Origin: an uncultured Pseudomonadota bacterium
Lineage (GTDB): Bacteria; Pseudomonadota; Gammaproteobacteria; Burkholderiales; SG8-41
Assembly (NCBI GenBank): GCA_946885605.1
Contig: CAMPGR010000056.1
Span: forward strand, 1-21,114
Reading direction: 5' to 3'
Length of the DNA: 21,114 bases
Shown here: positions 1 through 9,882 of the stretch, one piece after another
Numbering within the stretch: the first letter of the stretch is position 1
Layout: every line of letters starts with the position of its first letter
Translations under genes and position numbers: made by a program
Notes under the pieces: model-generated
Database searches by the model: none
Seen by the model: the letters and a program-made list of their open reading frames with translations, nothing else
What the model was told of the DNA's origin: nothing

Positions 1-440
1 CTCTTGCTCTTCATCTGGTCGAAGCGGTAGACGGCTTCGCCCGCGACCGCCACCGCGGTGGCGACGCGCCACTTGATGTCGCGTTTGAGCGATGCGATCT
101 CGGTGAGATGCAGCGACGCGTCGGTCGCGCCCGTCGAGTTCAACGTCCTGATCGCCGCGCCCACCGCTTCGCGGTACTGCTTTTCGGCGAATCCGGATTC
201 CGGGCCCAGCCCGACGAGCATCACGCGCTCGCTCGCCACGTTGGGCACGTTGTGGAGCACGAGCGTTGCGCCGAGCTTTCCGTCGAGATCGCCCCGCTCG
301 ATGATGTTCCTGATGTACCCCTTTGCATCACGGTCGATCGACGCCGCGGGTTGCGTAAGCTTGCATGACTCGAAGACGCCGACCACCGCGCAGCCGCTCT
401 TCGTCTGTCCCGGCGCTGTACTTTTTATGCTAAATTCCAC
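1..440 (-). CDS. pepA: Leucyl aminopeptidase, N-terminal part (partial)
   Basis: Reading leftward from a GTG at 440, 146 codons are open and run off the window edge. The protein begins VEFSIKSTAPGQ and continues with VGVFE, ASERVMLVGLG and later FDQMKSK. This matches the N-terminal regulatory (macro-like) domain of M17 leucyl aminopeptidases; the metal-binding catalytic domain lies outside the window. M17 enzymes are cytoplasmic hexameric zinc peptidases that remove N-terminal residues from peptides. The GTG start is chosen because a purine-rich GAGGGAG ribosome site precedes it at a normal distance and because the protein aligns with the family from its first residues. It diverges from lptF across 75 bases, the usual pepA/lptF arrangement in beta- and gammaproteobacteria. 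The family is clear; the partial state is only the window boundary. Confidence 0.9.
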   Translation of the reverse strand, partial: MEFSIKSTAPGQTKSGCAVVGVFESCKLTQPAASIDRDAKGYIRNIIERGDLDGKLGATLVLHNVPNVASERVMLVGLGPESGFAEKQYREAVGAAIRTLNSTGATDASLHLTEIASLKRDIKWRVATAVAVAGEAVYRFDQMKSK

Positions 441-478
441 GCTTGGCTCCCTCGCGAATCAAGTGCAATATATCGCTG

Positions 479-506
479 ATTATCTGGCATTCTTCGCCAA
501 ATGCAA
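479..506 (-). promoter_or_regulatory. Candidate sigma-70 promoter for pepA
   Basis: On the minus strand TTGCAT (506-501) and GATAAT (484-479, 5 of 6 to the consensus) are separated by 16 bases, which would give a leader of about 30 bases before the pepA GTG. The -35 is weak. No equally good promoter was found for lptF in this divergent gap. Confidence 0.35.
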
Positions 507-515
507 AGCGCGTGA

Positions 516-1595
516 ATGGTCTTTCGTAAAGCTCTGCTGCGTGAACTGGCGATCGTCGCGCTCGGCACTTTCCTGGTACTGCTCGGCATCACCCTGACCA
601 CCCAGCTCGTGCGCTTCCTCGGTCAGGCGGCAAGCGGCGCGATCACCTCCGCGGGCGTGGCGGCGCTGCTCGGGTTCACGATGCTGAGCTACCTTCCGGT
701 GCTGCTCTCGATCACGCTCTTCATCGCGGTGCTCATGACGCTTACGCGCAGCTACCGCGACTCCGAGATGATCGTGTGGTTCTCCTGCGGCGTGAGCCTG
801 ACGCAGTGGGTGCGGCCCGTCCTCGTTTTCGCGCTGCCGCTCGTCTTCACGATCGGTCTCTTATCGCTTGTGCTCTCGCCGTGGGCGGTGAGCAAGGCCG
901 AGGAATTCCGCCGCTTGATGGAGAGCCGCGACGACGTCTCCGCGGTGTCGCCCGGCGTGTTTCGCGAGTCACGCCATGCCGACCGCGTGTACTTCGTCGA
1001 AGAGGTGTCGGGGAAGGAGAATCTCGTCGCCAACGTCTTCGTGAGCGCAACCCAGCATCACAAGACCGGGGTCATGGTGGCCGAGCAGGGATTCCAGGAG
1101 ACCATGCCGAACGGCGACCGCTTTCTGGTCCTCCTGAACGGGCGCCGCTACGAGGGCGAAGCCGGCACGGCGGAATACCGCATCGCCGAGTTCGAGCGCT
1201 ACGCGATGCGCATCGAAGCGTCGGAAATGGTGGCGCGCGCCCCGACCACGAAAACCACATCCACCGCGGAGCTCCTGCAAAACCGCACACCGGCGACCAT
1301 GGCGGAGCTCTCGTGGCGGATCGGACTTCCGGTCTCCGCGCTCCTGCTGTCGTTGCTCGCGATCCCGCTCTCGTTCGTGAACCCGCGCGCCGGGCGCTCG
1401 ATGAATCTCCTCCTCGCGCTACTCATCTACGCGACGTACAGCAATCTGCTGTCCATCGTGCAGGCCTCCATCGCGCAATCGCGCATCGATCTCACGCTCG
1501 GGGCGTGGGGCGTGCATGCGCTGATGGCGGCGTTGCTCGTCGTCCTCTTCTACCGCCGCGTGATGGTGTTCTCGCTCTTCCGGCTCCTGAAATGA
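516..1595 (+). CDS. lptF: LPS export ABC transporter permease LptF
   Basis: 359 residues, full length for the YjgP/YjgQ family. LptF and LptG are the two inner-membrane permeases of the LptB2FG complex that extracts lipopolysaccharide from the inner membrane and passes it to LptC/LptA. The N-terminus MVFRKALLRELA followed by a hydrophobic segment is typical of LptF. Hydrophobic segments lie near residues 15-35, 50-80 and 95-125, then comes a soluble periplasmic beta-jellyroll region of roughly 130-260, then three C-terminal membrane segments (about 270-350). The last codons overlap the lptG start by four bases (ATGA), so the two are translationally coupled. The ATG at 516 has only a weak ribosome site but matches the family start. 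Assignment as LptF rather than LptG rests on gene order and the N-terminus. Confidence 0.95.
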   Translation: MVFRKALLRELAIVALGTFLVLLGITLTTQLVRFLGQAASGAITSAGVAALLGFTMLSYLPVLLSITLFIAVLMTLTRSYRDSEMIVWFSCGVSLTQWVRPVLVFALPLVFTIGLLSLVLSPWAVSKAEEFRRLMESRDDVSAVSPGVFRESRHADRVYFVEEVSGKENLVANVFVSATQHHKTGVMVAEQGFQETMPNGDRFLVLLNGRRYEGEAGTAEYRIAEFERYAMRIEASEMVARAPTTKTTSTAELLQNRTPATMAELSWRIGLPVSALLLSLLAIPLSFVNPRAGRSMNLLLALLIYATYSNLLSIVQASIAQSRIDLTLGAWGVHALMAALLVVLFYRRVMVFSLFRLLK

Positions 1596-2665
1596 GGACG
1601 CTGCGCCGCTATCTCGCCCGCGAGATCATTGCCGCCACCGCCCTCGTTACGGCGGCGCTCGTGGTGCTCTTCGCGTTTTTCGATCTCGTGGAGGAAATCA
1701 AGGACCTCGGGCGGGGCGCATACCAGTTGCGGCACATCCTCTTACACGTGCTGCTCTCGGTGCCCAATCACATCTACGAGATCTTCCCCATCGCGGCGCT
1801 CATCGGCACGCTCTTCGCGCTGGCGCAGCTCGTGGCGACTTCGGAATACACCGTGATGCGCACTTCCGGTGTTTCGATCACCCGCGTGGCGGGCATGCTG
1901 GGAGCAGTGGGGATGATCTTTGCTGTGCTTACGTTCGTCTTCGGCGAATTCATCGGGCCGACCGCCGAACAGCTTGCCCAGCGCATCCGCTCGCAGGCGA
2001 TCACGGGTCTCGTCGCCCAGGAATTCCGCTCCGGGCTGTGGATCAAGGATGGCACGAGCTTCATCAACGTTCTCGAAGTGCTGCCCGACTCCACGCTGCG
2101 TGGCGTGAAGATCTACGAGTTCGATGACAGGTTTCGCCTGCGCCAGATCAGCTTCGCGCAACGCGGCGATTATCAGAGCGATCGGCGCTGGCTCCTCACC
2201 GACGTCGTGCAGACCACGTTCGATAACCGCAAGGCGAGCGTGACGAGGATCTCGGAGTCGAGCTGGCAGTCGGTGCTCGAGCCGCGGCTGCTGAACGTGC
2301 TGCTGGTGAAGCCCGAACAGATGTCAGCGTGGAGCCTCTACTCCTATTCGCAGCACCTCAAGGAGAACCGGCAGAAGGCGCTTCGTTACGAGATCGCATT
2401 GTGGACCAAGATCATGTACCCGGTCGCGGTGCTCGTCATGATGCTGCTCGCGCTGCCCTTCGCCTACTTCCAGCGCCGGCAGGGCGGCGTGGGCGCGAAG
2501 ATCGTCGCGGGCATCATGCTCGGTCTCGCCTTTCACTTCCTGAACCGGCTGTTCGGCCATCTCGGGCTGCTCAATGACTGGCCCGCGGTCGTGAGCGCGG
2601 TCGTTCCCACGCTGATGTTTCTCAGCGTTGCGGTGGGGATGATCTGGCTGCAGGAACGACGATGA
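1592..2665 (+). CDS. lptG: LPS export ABC transporter permease LptG
   Basis: 357 residues starting at the ATG inside the ATGA overlap with lptF. It begins MRTLRRYLAREIIAAT, typical of LptG, followed by a membrane segment and FFDLVEEIKDLG, the conserved LptG stretch. A further hydrophobic pair lies around residues 60-120, a periplasmic domain around 125-265 (with LWIKDGTSFINV) and three C-terminal membrane segments, ending GMIWLQERR. It partners LptF and the ATPase LptB. The same frame stays open far upstream inside lptF, but only the 1592 start gives an LptG N-terminus. Its 3' end overlaps the oppositely transcribed RDD gene by 44 bases, so the two transcripts must be antisense to each other at their ends, and no terminator lies between them. 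Confidence 0.95.
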   Translation: MRTLRRYLAREIIAATALVTAALVVLFAFFDLVEEIKDLGRGAYQLRHILLHVLLSVPNHIYEIFPIAALIGTLFALAQLVATSEYTVMRTSGVSITRVAGMLGAVGMIFAVLTFVFGEFIGPTAEQLAQRIRSQAITGLVAQEFRSGLWIKDGTSFINVLEVLPDSTLRGVKIYEFDDRFRLRQISFAQRGDYQSDRRWLLTDVVQTTFDNRKASVTRISESSWQSVLEPRLLNVLLVKPEQMSAWSLYSYSQHLKENRQKALRYEIALWTKIMYPVAVLVMMLLALPFAYFQRRQGGVGAKIVAGIMLGLAFHFLNRLFGHLGLLNDWPAVVSAVVPTLMFLSVAVGMIWLQERR

Positions 2666-3077
2666 TCTTCGTGCCGGCCAGCCGGTCGTGGAGAAACTGG
2701 CGCTCCGGATCGAAAAGCGCCCAGATGAAGCCGAATCCGGCGAGCGCGGTGCCGGCGAGCGCGAAGGCGTAGCGGCGCGCCGCGCGTCCCGCGCTGAGCG
2801 GTCCACCGTCCCGCGTGACCAGGCGCAGGCGCCACGTCTTCATGGCCAGGGTCTGGCCGCCGCGCGTCCACTGCCACACGAAATAAATGCCGAGCGCGAG
2901 AGCGAGATAAAGCTGGTTGAGCGGGCGCTTGAGAGCGGAATCCCAGCCCTGCGTCAGCACGGCGAACGGAACCGACATCGCGAGGACGAGGGCGGTCGCC
3001 AGCAGCGCTTCGTAGAGGAGGCTCAGGACGCGCCGACCGAGCCCGGCGGCTTCCCCGGCCGCGGGTGCGGCGATCAC
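2622..3077 (-). CDS. RDD family membrane protein
   Basis: 151 residues from a GTG at 3077 that overlaps the stop of the DUF3106 gene as GTGA; no ATG gives a sensible N-terminus. An RDD-family arrangement is visible: LGRRVLSLLYEALL near residues 13-26 (Arg, then Glu where Asp is usual), a membrane segment to about 45, a second one around 60-75, GGQTLAMKTWRLRLV near 80-94, then a third segment and the closing FDPERQFLHDRLAGTKIIV. RDD proteins are small inner-membrane proteins of largely unknown role, and a few have been linked to ion or solute exchange. It is the last gene of the sigma-factor operon. Its final codons lie inside the 3' end of lptG on the other strand. Confidence 0.85.
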   Translation of the reverse strand: MIAAPAAGEAAGLGRRVLSLLYEALLATALVLAMSVPFAVLTQGWDSALKRPLNQLYLALALGIYFVWQWTRGGQTLAMKTWRLRLVTRDGGPLSAGRAARRYAFALAGTALAGFGFIWALFDPERQFLHDRLAGTKIIVVPAARSSPPQR

Positions 3078-3607
3078 TGGCTCGGCTGGCCGGAGCCGAC
3101 CGTTTCTTCGGCAGGCGCTTCGGTGCCGGAGGGGCCGGATGACGCCTCGGCGGGATTCTCGGGAGGCGGATCGGTGAGGGTTGGTTCGAGCGGCGCGCCG
3201 CGGCGTTGCTGCTGCTGCGCGAGCGAACGCTGGTAGCGCTCCCACTCGGTCTTCACCTCCTGGCGCTCGTCCGGCTTCATCTGCTTCAGTCTCTGATACT
3301 TCTCGCGTGCCGCCCTGCGCTGCTCGGGCGTGAGCGCGGCCCAGTCGCGCATGCGCTTCTGCAGCCGCTGCTGCTCCTTCGGCGTCATCTTCGGATAGCG
3401 GTTCGCGATGCCGACCCATTTCTTGCGCCGCGTGCTGTCCATCTTGTCCCACTCGGGTTCGAGCGGGGCGAGGACCTCGCGCTGCACCGGAGTGAGCTCC
3501 GACCACGCGGGCCGGGGCGCCTTCTTAGTTTCGGGCTTGACCTGTGCCGCAATGCCGGGTGTGGCGAGACATATCCAGACGATCAGGGAGATGAGCGTTT
3601 TAGCCAC
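3074..3607 (-). CDS. DUF3106 protein, predicted periplasmic, LTPxQ-type helical repeats
   Basis: 177 residues. Residues 1-21 form a signal peptide (MAKTL, hydrophobic core ISLIVWICLA, likely cleavage after GIAA), so the protein should be exported. The mature part contains about four charged helical repeats: WSELTPVQREVL (35-46), KMTPKEQQRL (73-82), ALTPEQRRAA (91-100) and QMKPDERQEV (109-118), with tryptophans spacing them. The LTPxQ signature resembles, at motif level only, the LTxxQ periplasmic stress proteins (Spy, CpxP) and related metal sensors. From about residue 135 the tail is Pro/Glu/Ser-rich and probably disordered. The gene overlaps the upstream DUF3619 gene by 25 bases and its stop overlaps the RDD start (GTGA). 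The family (DUF3106) has no assigned function; a periplasmic sensor or chaperone role is inference. Confidence 0.85.
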   Translation of the reverse strand: MAKTLISLIVWICLATPGIAAQVKPETKKAPRPAWSELTPVQREVLAPLEPEWDKMDSTRRKKWVGIANRYPKMTPKEQQRLQKRMRDWAALTPEQRRAAREKYQRLKQMKPDERQEVKTEWERYQRSLAQQQQRRGAPLEPTLTDPPPENPAEASSGPSGTEAPAEETVGSGQPSQ

Positions 3608-3975
3608 GAATCGAAACCCTTGTCGAGATAGGCGTTGATCGGCAGCTCATCGGAGAGTAGCCCTGCGTCGATCTCGGCCATCTCGCTGGCCGGGCTCGAG
3701 CCGTTCTGCCAGTATGCGATGCCGATCATGGCCGCGATCAACGCTGCAGCCGCGATCAGATAGCGGGGCGCGAGAAAGTGGTGTTCGCCGTGCCTCGCCC
3801 GCGGGCCGTTCGCCCACGCGAGTCTGCCGGCCGGCTGCAAGCGTTCCTGGTAGCGTGACAACGCGGCTTTGCGCGCCTCGAGCAGGCGCTCGCGCGTCAA
3901 CGACCCCACATGATCGGCGCCGAAATCGAGGTGCTGGACAATCCTGCGCGCCAGTTCGTCGTTTGGCTCGTTCAT
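3583..3975 (-). CDS. DUF3619 single-pass membrane protein, candidate anti-sigma factor
   Basis: 130 residues from the ATG at 3975, which overlaps the sigma-factor stop as ATGA and is preceded by AGGGGATCAAGTT, a fair ribosome site; the longer open frame upstream lies inside the sigma gene and is rejected. Layout: a charged soluble part of about 70 residues (MNEPNDELARRIVQHLD, then SLTRERLLEARKAAL), one membrane helix at about 72-89 (YLIAAAALIAAMIGIAY) and a 40-residue acidic tail with EIDAGLLSDELPINAYLDKG. It is recognisable as DUF3619, which characteristically sits beside this sigma factor in betaproteobacteria. A small cytoplasmic N-terminus plus one TM helix coupled to an ECF sigma gene is the classic anti-sigma arrangement, but no known anti-sigma domain is recognised, so that role is inferred. 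Confidence 0.85.
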   Translation of the reverse strand: MNEPNDELARRIVQHLDFGADHVGSLTRERLLEARKAALSRYQERLQPAGRLAWANGPRARHGEHHFLAPRYLIAAAALIAAMIGIAYWQNGSSPASEMAEIDAGLLSDELPINAYLDKGFDSWLKRSSP

Positions 3976-4538
3976 AACTTGATCCCCTGTTTCCGCAGCA
4001 TCACGGCAAGCGCATGGGTTGCCCGTGAGCAGTGTGTTTTCACACTCCCCTCCGAGCAACCCATTATTTTCGCCGCCTCCGCGACGTCCATCTCCTCCCA
4101 GTAACGCAGGAGGAAAGCCTGACGTTGACGGGCCGGCAGCTTTTCCAGAGCTTTTTCAATGGCGGCAACGATTTGCGAGCGCTCTAGCTGCTCCGCCGGC
4201 AGCTCCGCGAAATTGGAGTCGCGCGCCACTTCCAAAGTTTCGAGCGGGTCGCAGTCTTCTTCGCTCTCCGCTCCGAAGAGCGCCGAGATCGGCGTCATCC
4301 ACAGCGAGCGCACTTTACTTCGACGGTAGAAGTCGCGAATCGCGTTCTGGAGGATGCGCTGGAAGAGCAGCGGCAGTTCCGCGAGCGGCTTGCCCGAGTA
4401 GCGCTCGGTCAGTTTCAGCATCGCGTCCTGAACGATGTCCAGTGCCGTCTCCTCGTCGCGGACGGCGAACATCGCCTGCTTGTAGGCGCGCCGCTCTACT
4501 TCTGCGAGGAAGTCCGCGAGTTCTTTATAAGTAGCCAG
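3972..4538 (-). CDS. RNA polymerase sigma factor, ECF-type (sigma-70 family)
   Basis: A group-4 style sigma factor with region 2 at about residues 8-78 (FLAEVERRAYKQAMF, then ALDIVQDAMLKL, LLFQRILQNAIRDFYRR) and region 4 at about 124-182 (ALEKLPARQRQAFLLRYWE, then the helix-turn-helix DVAEAAKIMGCSEGSVKTH). It lacks regions 1 and 3. It heads an operon with DUF3619, DUF3106 and RDD genes, all with start/stop overlaps. The start is uncertain: no in-frame ATG or GTG lies at the family N-terminus. The annotated start is a CTG at 4538, preceded by AAAGG at 7 bases and giving LATYKELADF, where I recall relatives starting with Met. Alternatives are TTG at 4646 or 4628, which add a 30-36-residue basic extension, and ATG at 4472, which cuts into region 2. 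Function as sigma factor is solid; its regulon is unknown. Confidence 0.88.
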   Translation of the reverse strand: MATYKELADFLAEVERRAYKQAMFAVRDEETALDIVQDAMLKLTERYSGKPLAELPLLFQRILQNAIRDFYRRSKVRSLWMTPISALFGAESEEDCDPLETLEVARDSNFAELPAEQLERSQIVAAIEKALEKLPARQRQAFLLRYWEEMDVAEAAKIMGCSEGSVKTHCSRATHALAVMLRKQGIKL

Positions 4539-4706
4539 TGGGTTGCCTTTATTTGGGGGCTTTCGTTCCCGCTTTTTCTTGCCCGGTGCGCGAGACCCAC
4601 CCTCCGCCGGGTCGAGGCATCTTAGCAAAACGTTCCACGCCCGCAAACCGCTCGCGCGCGCAATGCCGGCGTACTATGTATCATGCTGTTTACAGGGATA
4701 TTTTGC

Positions 4707-4735
4707 TTGACCAAAGAGCGGCTACCCGGTAATGT
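4707..4735 (+). promoter_or_regulatory. Candidate promoter upstream of ilvB
   Basis: TTGACC (4707-4712, 5 of 6 to the -35 consensus) is followed after 15 bases by GGTAAT (4728-4733, 4 of 6), or after 17 bases by the poorer TAATGT (4730-4735). It would give a leader of roughly 30 bases before the ilvB ATG. The -10 is weak. The 233-base gap 4539-4771 between the divergent sigma gene and ilvB otherwise holds no clear terminator or riboswitch. Confidence 0.3.
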
Positions 4736-4771
4736 CCCAAGTTTTCCGCCTTTTCGTCGCGAAGCTATCTC

Positions 4772-8066
<3,295 letters not shown>

Positions 8067-8072
8067 GCTTAA

Positions 8073-8114
8073 GGATCGAGGATGCAGGATTCAGGATCGA
8101 GGCTACAGGATCAG
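8073..8114 (+). repeat. Degenerate 7-bp tandem repeat at the psd start (6 units)
   Basis: Six heptamers in phase: GGATCGA, GGATGCA, GGATTCA, GGATCGA, GGCTACA, GGATCAG, with consensus GGATNNA. The array begins six bases after the ilvC stop, contains the psd start codon at 8082 and encodes the first residues of the predicted protein. Its sequence differs from the CACGCCT array on the other side of ilvC but has the same 7-base period. Confidence 0.65.
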
Positions 8115-8795
8115 GCAGCAGGCCGCCGCGCGGAAGAGCGCGCGCGTACGCGCGCAAATTACCCGCACCCCATCATCGCCCGTGAAGGCTGGTTTTACGT
8201 CGCCCTCACGATCGCGGTCGCCGCGCTCGTGCACGGGTTCGCCGGCTTCTGGTGGGCGCTGCCGTTCTGGCTCATCGCGCTCTTCGTGGTGCAGTTTTTC
8301 CGCGATCCGCCGCGGGCCGTTCCCGAAGACCCGCACGCGGTGCTCGCGCCCGCCGATGGACGCATCGTCGCTGTGGAGCGCGCGCAGGATCCATATCTCA
8401 ATCGCGACGCCCTGAAGATGAGCGTCTTCATGAACGTCTTCAACGCGCACTCCAACCGCAGCCCGGTGGATGGCGAAGTCCGCGAAAAGTGGTATCACCC
8501 CGGAAAGTTCATCAACGCCGTGATGTCGAAGGCGTCCCTAGAGAACGAGCGCGCCGCGCTCTGGATCCGCACGCCGAGCGGGGCCGATGTCACCTGCGTG
8601 CAGGTTGCGGGGCTCATCGCGCGACGCATACTCTGTTACGCGAGGAAGGGGCAGAAGCTCGCGCGCGGCGAGCGCTTCGGCTTCATCCGCTTCGGTTCGC
8701 GTGTCGATGTTTATCTGCCGCCCGCCGCCCTGCCGCGCGCGAGCATCGGCGACAAGGTATACGCCACCGAGACAGTGCTCGCGCTGCTGCCCTGA
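8082..8795 (+). CDS. psd: Phosphatidylserine decarboxylase proenzyme, short (PSD-A) type
   Basis: 237 residues as annotated. It decarboxylates phosphatidylserine to phosphatidylethanolamine at the inner membrane using a pyruvoyl group made by self-cleavage. The cleavage site is the Gly205-Ser206 bond in [14 protein letters not shown]; Ser206 becomes the pyruvoyl of the small C-terminal chain. The region [12 protein letters not shown] (26-37) is where I recall short PSDs starting, followed by two membrane segments (about 38-75), [14 protein letters not shown] and [15 protein letters not shown]. There is no ATG, GTG or TTG close to NYPHP, so the only sensible start is the ATG at 8082, inside the heptamer array. 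That start has AAGGA six bases upstream, also repeat-derived. The first 25 residues (rich in Arg, Gln, Ala) are therefore probably a non-native extension. Confidence 0.93.
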   Translation: MQDSGSRLQDQAAGRRAEERARTRANYPHPIIAREGWFYVALTIAVAALVHGFAGFWWALPFWLIALFVVQFFRDPPRAVPEDPHAVLAPADGRIVAVERAQDPYLNRDALKMSVFMNVFNAHSNRSPVDGEVREKWYHPGKFINAVMSKASLENERAALWIRTPSGADVTCVQVAGLIARRILCYARKGQKLARGERFGFIRFGSRVDVYLPPAALPRASIGDKVYATETVLALLP

Positions 8796-8813
8796 AGTGC
8801 CGGCCTGAGCCTC

Positions 8814-9641
8814 ATGTACGAGCCGCGCGAGAGCAAGCTTTTCATCAAGACGCGGTTTGCGCGGCGCGGTATCTACTGGCTGCCCAATCTCTTCACGATC
8901 ATCGCGCTCTTCGCCGGCTTCTATGCGATCGTCCAAGCGATGAGCGGGCGTTTCGAGCAGGCGGCGATCGCGATCTTCGTCGCCATGGTGTTCGACGGGC
9001 TCGACGGGCGGGTGGCGCGTCTCACGCGCACGCAGAGCGCTTTCGGCGCCGAGCTCGACAGTCTCTCCGACATGGTGTCGTTCGGCGTCGCGCCGGCGCT
9101 GGTGGTGTACGTGTGGGCACTGCAGGACTTCGCGCTGGTGGAGAAGACTTCCGTGCTGGGGCCATGGCTTTCGAGCAAGCTCGGCTGGATCGCGGCGTTC
9201 GTGTACTGCGCGTGCGCCGCGCTCAGGCTCGCGCGCTTCAATACCACGCTCGATGTCGCCGACAAGCGGTTTTTCCAGGGCTTGCCAAGCCCGGCCGCCG
9301 CGTGCCTCGTCGCCGGACTGGTCTGGGCGCTCAACGAGTACCAGGTGAAAGGCTACGACGTGCGCTGGCTCGCCTGGACGCTCACGATGTTTGCGGGCCT
9401 CACCATGGTGAGCAACCTCAAGTTCTACAGCGGCAAGGACATCAATCTCCGGAAGAGCGTTCCGTTCTCCGTGGTGGTCGGCATCGCCATGGCGCTCGTG
9501 GTCCTCATCACCTTCCAGAGCACGCTGCCTGAAATACTCTTCACCGTTTTCGTGTGCTACGGGCTCTCGGGTTATGTCATCTGGATCTGGGACGTGATGA
9601 AGCGCCGCTCCGCCAAGCCGCCGTCCGCGACGCCCGGGTAG
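8814..9641 (+). CDS. pssA: CDP-diacylglycerol--serine O-phosphatidyltransferase
   Basis: 275 residues. An integral membrane CDP-alcohol phosphatidyltransferase that makes phosphatidylserine from CDP-diacylglycerol and serine, the substrate of the adjacent Psd. The family signature DGxxARx8Gx3Dx3D is complete at 64-86 (DGRVAR, Gly78, Asp82, Asp86). About seven or eight membrane segments follow, the first being LPNLFTIIALFAGFYAIV near 23-40. ISL/NLKFYSGKD near 200 also fits the type II bacterial PssA. The gap to psd is 18 bases and no promoter is seen, so co-transcription is likely. The ribosome site before ATG 8814 is weak. The leuA promoter begins four bases after its stop codon. Confidence 0.95.
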   Translation: MYEPRESKLFIKTRFARRGIYWLPNLFTIIALFAGFYAIVQAMSGRFEQAAIAIFVAMVFDGLDGRVARLTRTQSAFGAELDSLSDMVSFGVAPALVVYVWALQDFALVEKTSVLGPWLSSKLGWIAAFVYCACAALRLARFNTTLDVADKRFFQGLPSPAAACLVAGLVWALNEYQVKGYDVRWLAWTLTMFAGLTMVSNLKFYSGKDINLRKSVPFSVVVGIAMALVVLITFQSTLPEILFTVFVCYGLSGYVIWIWDVMKRRSAKPPSATPG

Positions 9642-9644
9642 GGC

Positions 9645-9673
9645 TTGCACGATACCGCCAAAGCTACTATATT
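9645..9673 (+). promoter_or_regulatory. Probable sigma-70 promoter of the leuA transcript
   Basis: TTGCAC (9645-9650) and TATATT (9668-9673, 5 of 6 to TATAAT) are separated by exactly 17 bases, right after the pssA stop. The expected transcription start, about 7 bases past the -10, is near 9680, only a couple of bases before the leader ORF ATG at 9682. The -35 matches only 3 of 6. Confidence 0.55.
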
Positions 9674-9681
9674 GCGGCGAC

Positions 9682-9768
9682 ATGTATCCGTTCAGCCAGG
9701 CCAATGCGTCACTTCTCCTTGCCAGCCTCCTGCTGGCCGGCCTGCTGCTGCGCGTTCGCGCGCGCTAA
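9682..9768 (+). CDS. Putative leucine-rich leader peptide of leuA (leuL-like)
   Basis: A 28-codon ORF, too short for ordinary gene callers, between pssA and leuA. It begins MYPFSQANAS and then has three runs of three leucines (codons 11-13, 16-18 and 21-23), separated by Ala-Ser and Ala-Gly, ending RVRAR and TAA. Leucine makes up 9 of 28 residues, encoded by CTT, CTC and CTG. Ribosome stalling at leucine codons during shortage of charged tRNA-Leu is the established attenuation mechanism for leu operons in enteric bacteria; that it works here is inference from the codon clustering and position 114 bases ahead of leuA. The start codon falls at or next to the predicted transcription start and has no clear Shine-Dalgarno, so it may be read as a (near-)leaderless message. 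The alternative is a tiny single-TM protein, since the leucine runs also form a plausible membrane helix with a basic end. Confidence 0.6.
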   Translation: MYPFSQANASLLLASLLLAGLLLRVRAR

Positions 9769-9858
9769 TACACACTCCCACAATTCGCAGTTTTCGGCCC
9801 GGCGCGGTACACCGCCCGGCCTGCAGCTCAATTCGGCGTGCCTTGCCGCTGAGGCGGC
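9735..9858 (+). promoter_or_regulatory. leuA leader region with competing GC hairpins (attenuator candidate)
   Basis: After the leucine runs the RNA can fold into a strong hairpin, 9796-9807 with 9812-9821 (loop TACA, ten pairs, two bulged C), and a smaller one, 9845-9849 with 9854-9858 (GCCGC/GCGGC, loop TGAG), just ahead of the leuA ribosome site GGAGA. The palindrome GGCCGGCC (9735-9742), inside the leader ORF, could instead pair with CCGGCC at 9816-9821, giving the mutually exclusive structures that attenuation requires. No hairpin is followed by a clean T run, so a classical intrinsic terminator is not evident; control could be at translation or by Rho. The alternative folds were found by eye only. 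Confidence 0.4.
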
Positions 9859-9882
9859 CCGCAGCAGAGATCGGAGAACACC

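Noticed and set aside
4676..4732. An 18-codon ORF upstream of ilvB with Val, Ile, Leu, Leu codons, considered as an ilv leader peptide
   Set aside because: Only four branched-chain codons, not clustered as in known ivbL-type leaders, and it overlaps the candidate promoter, so it could not be on that transcript.
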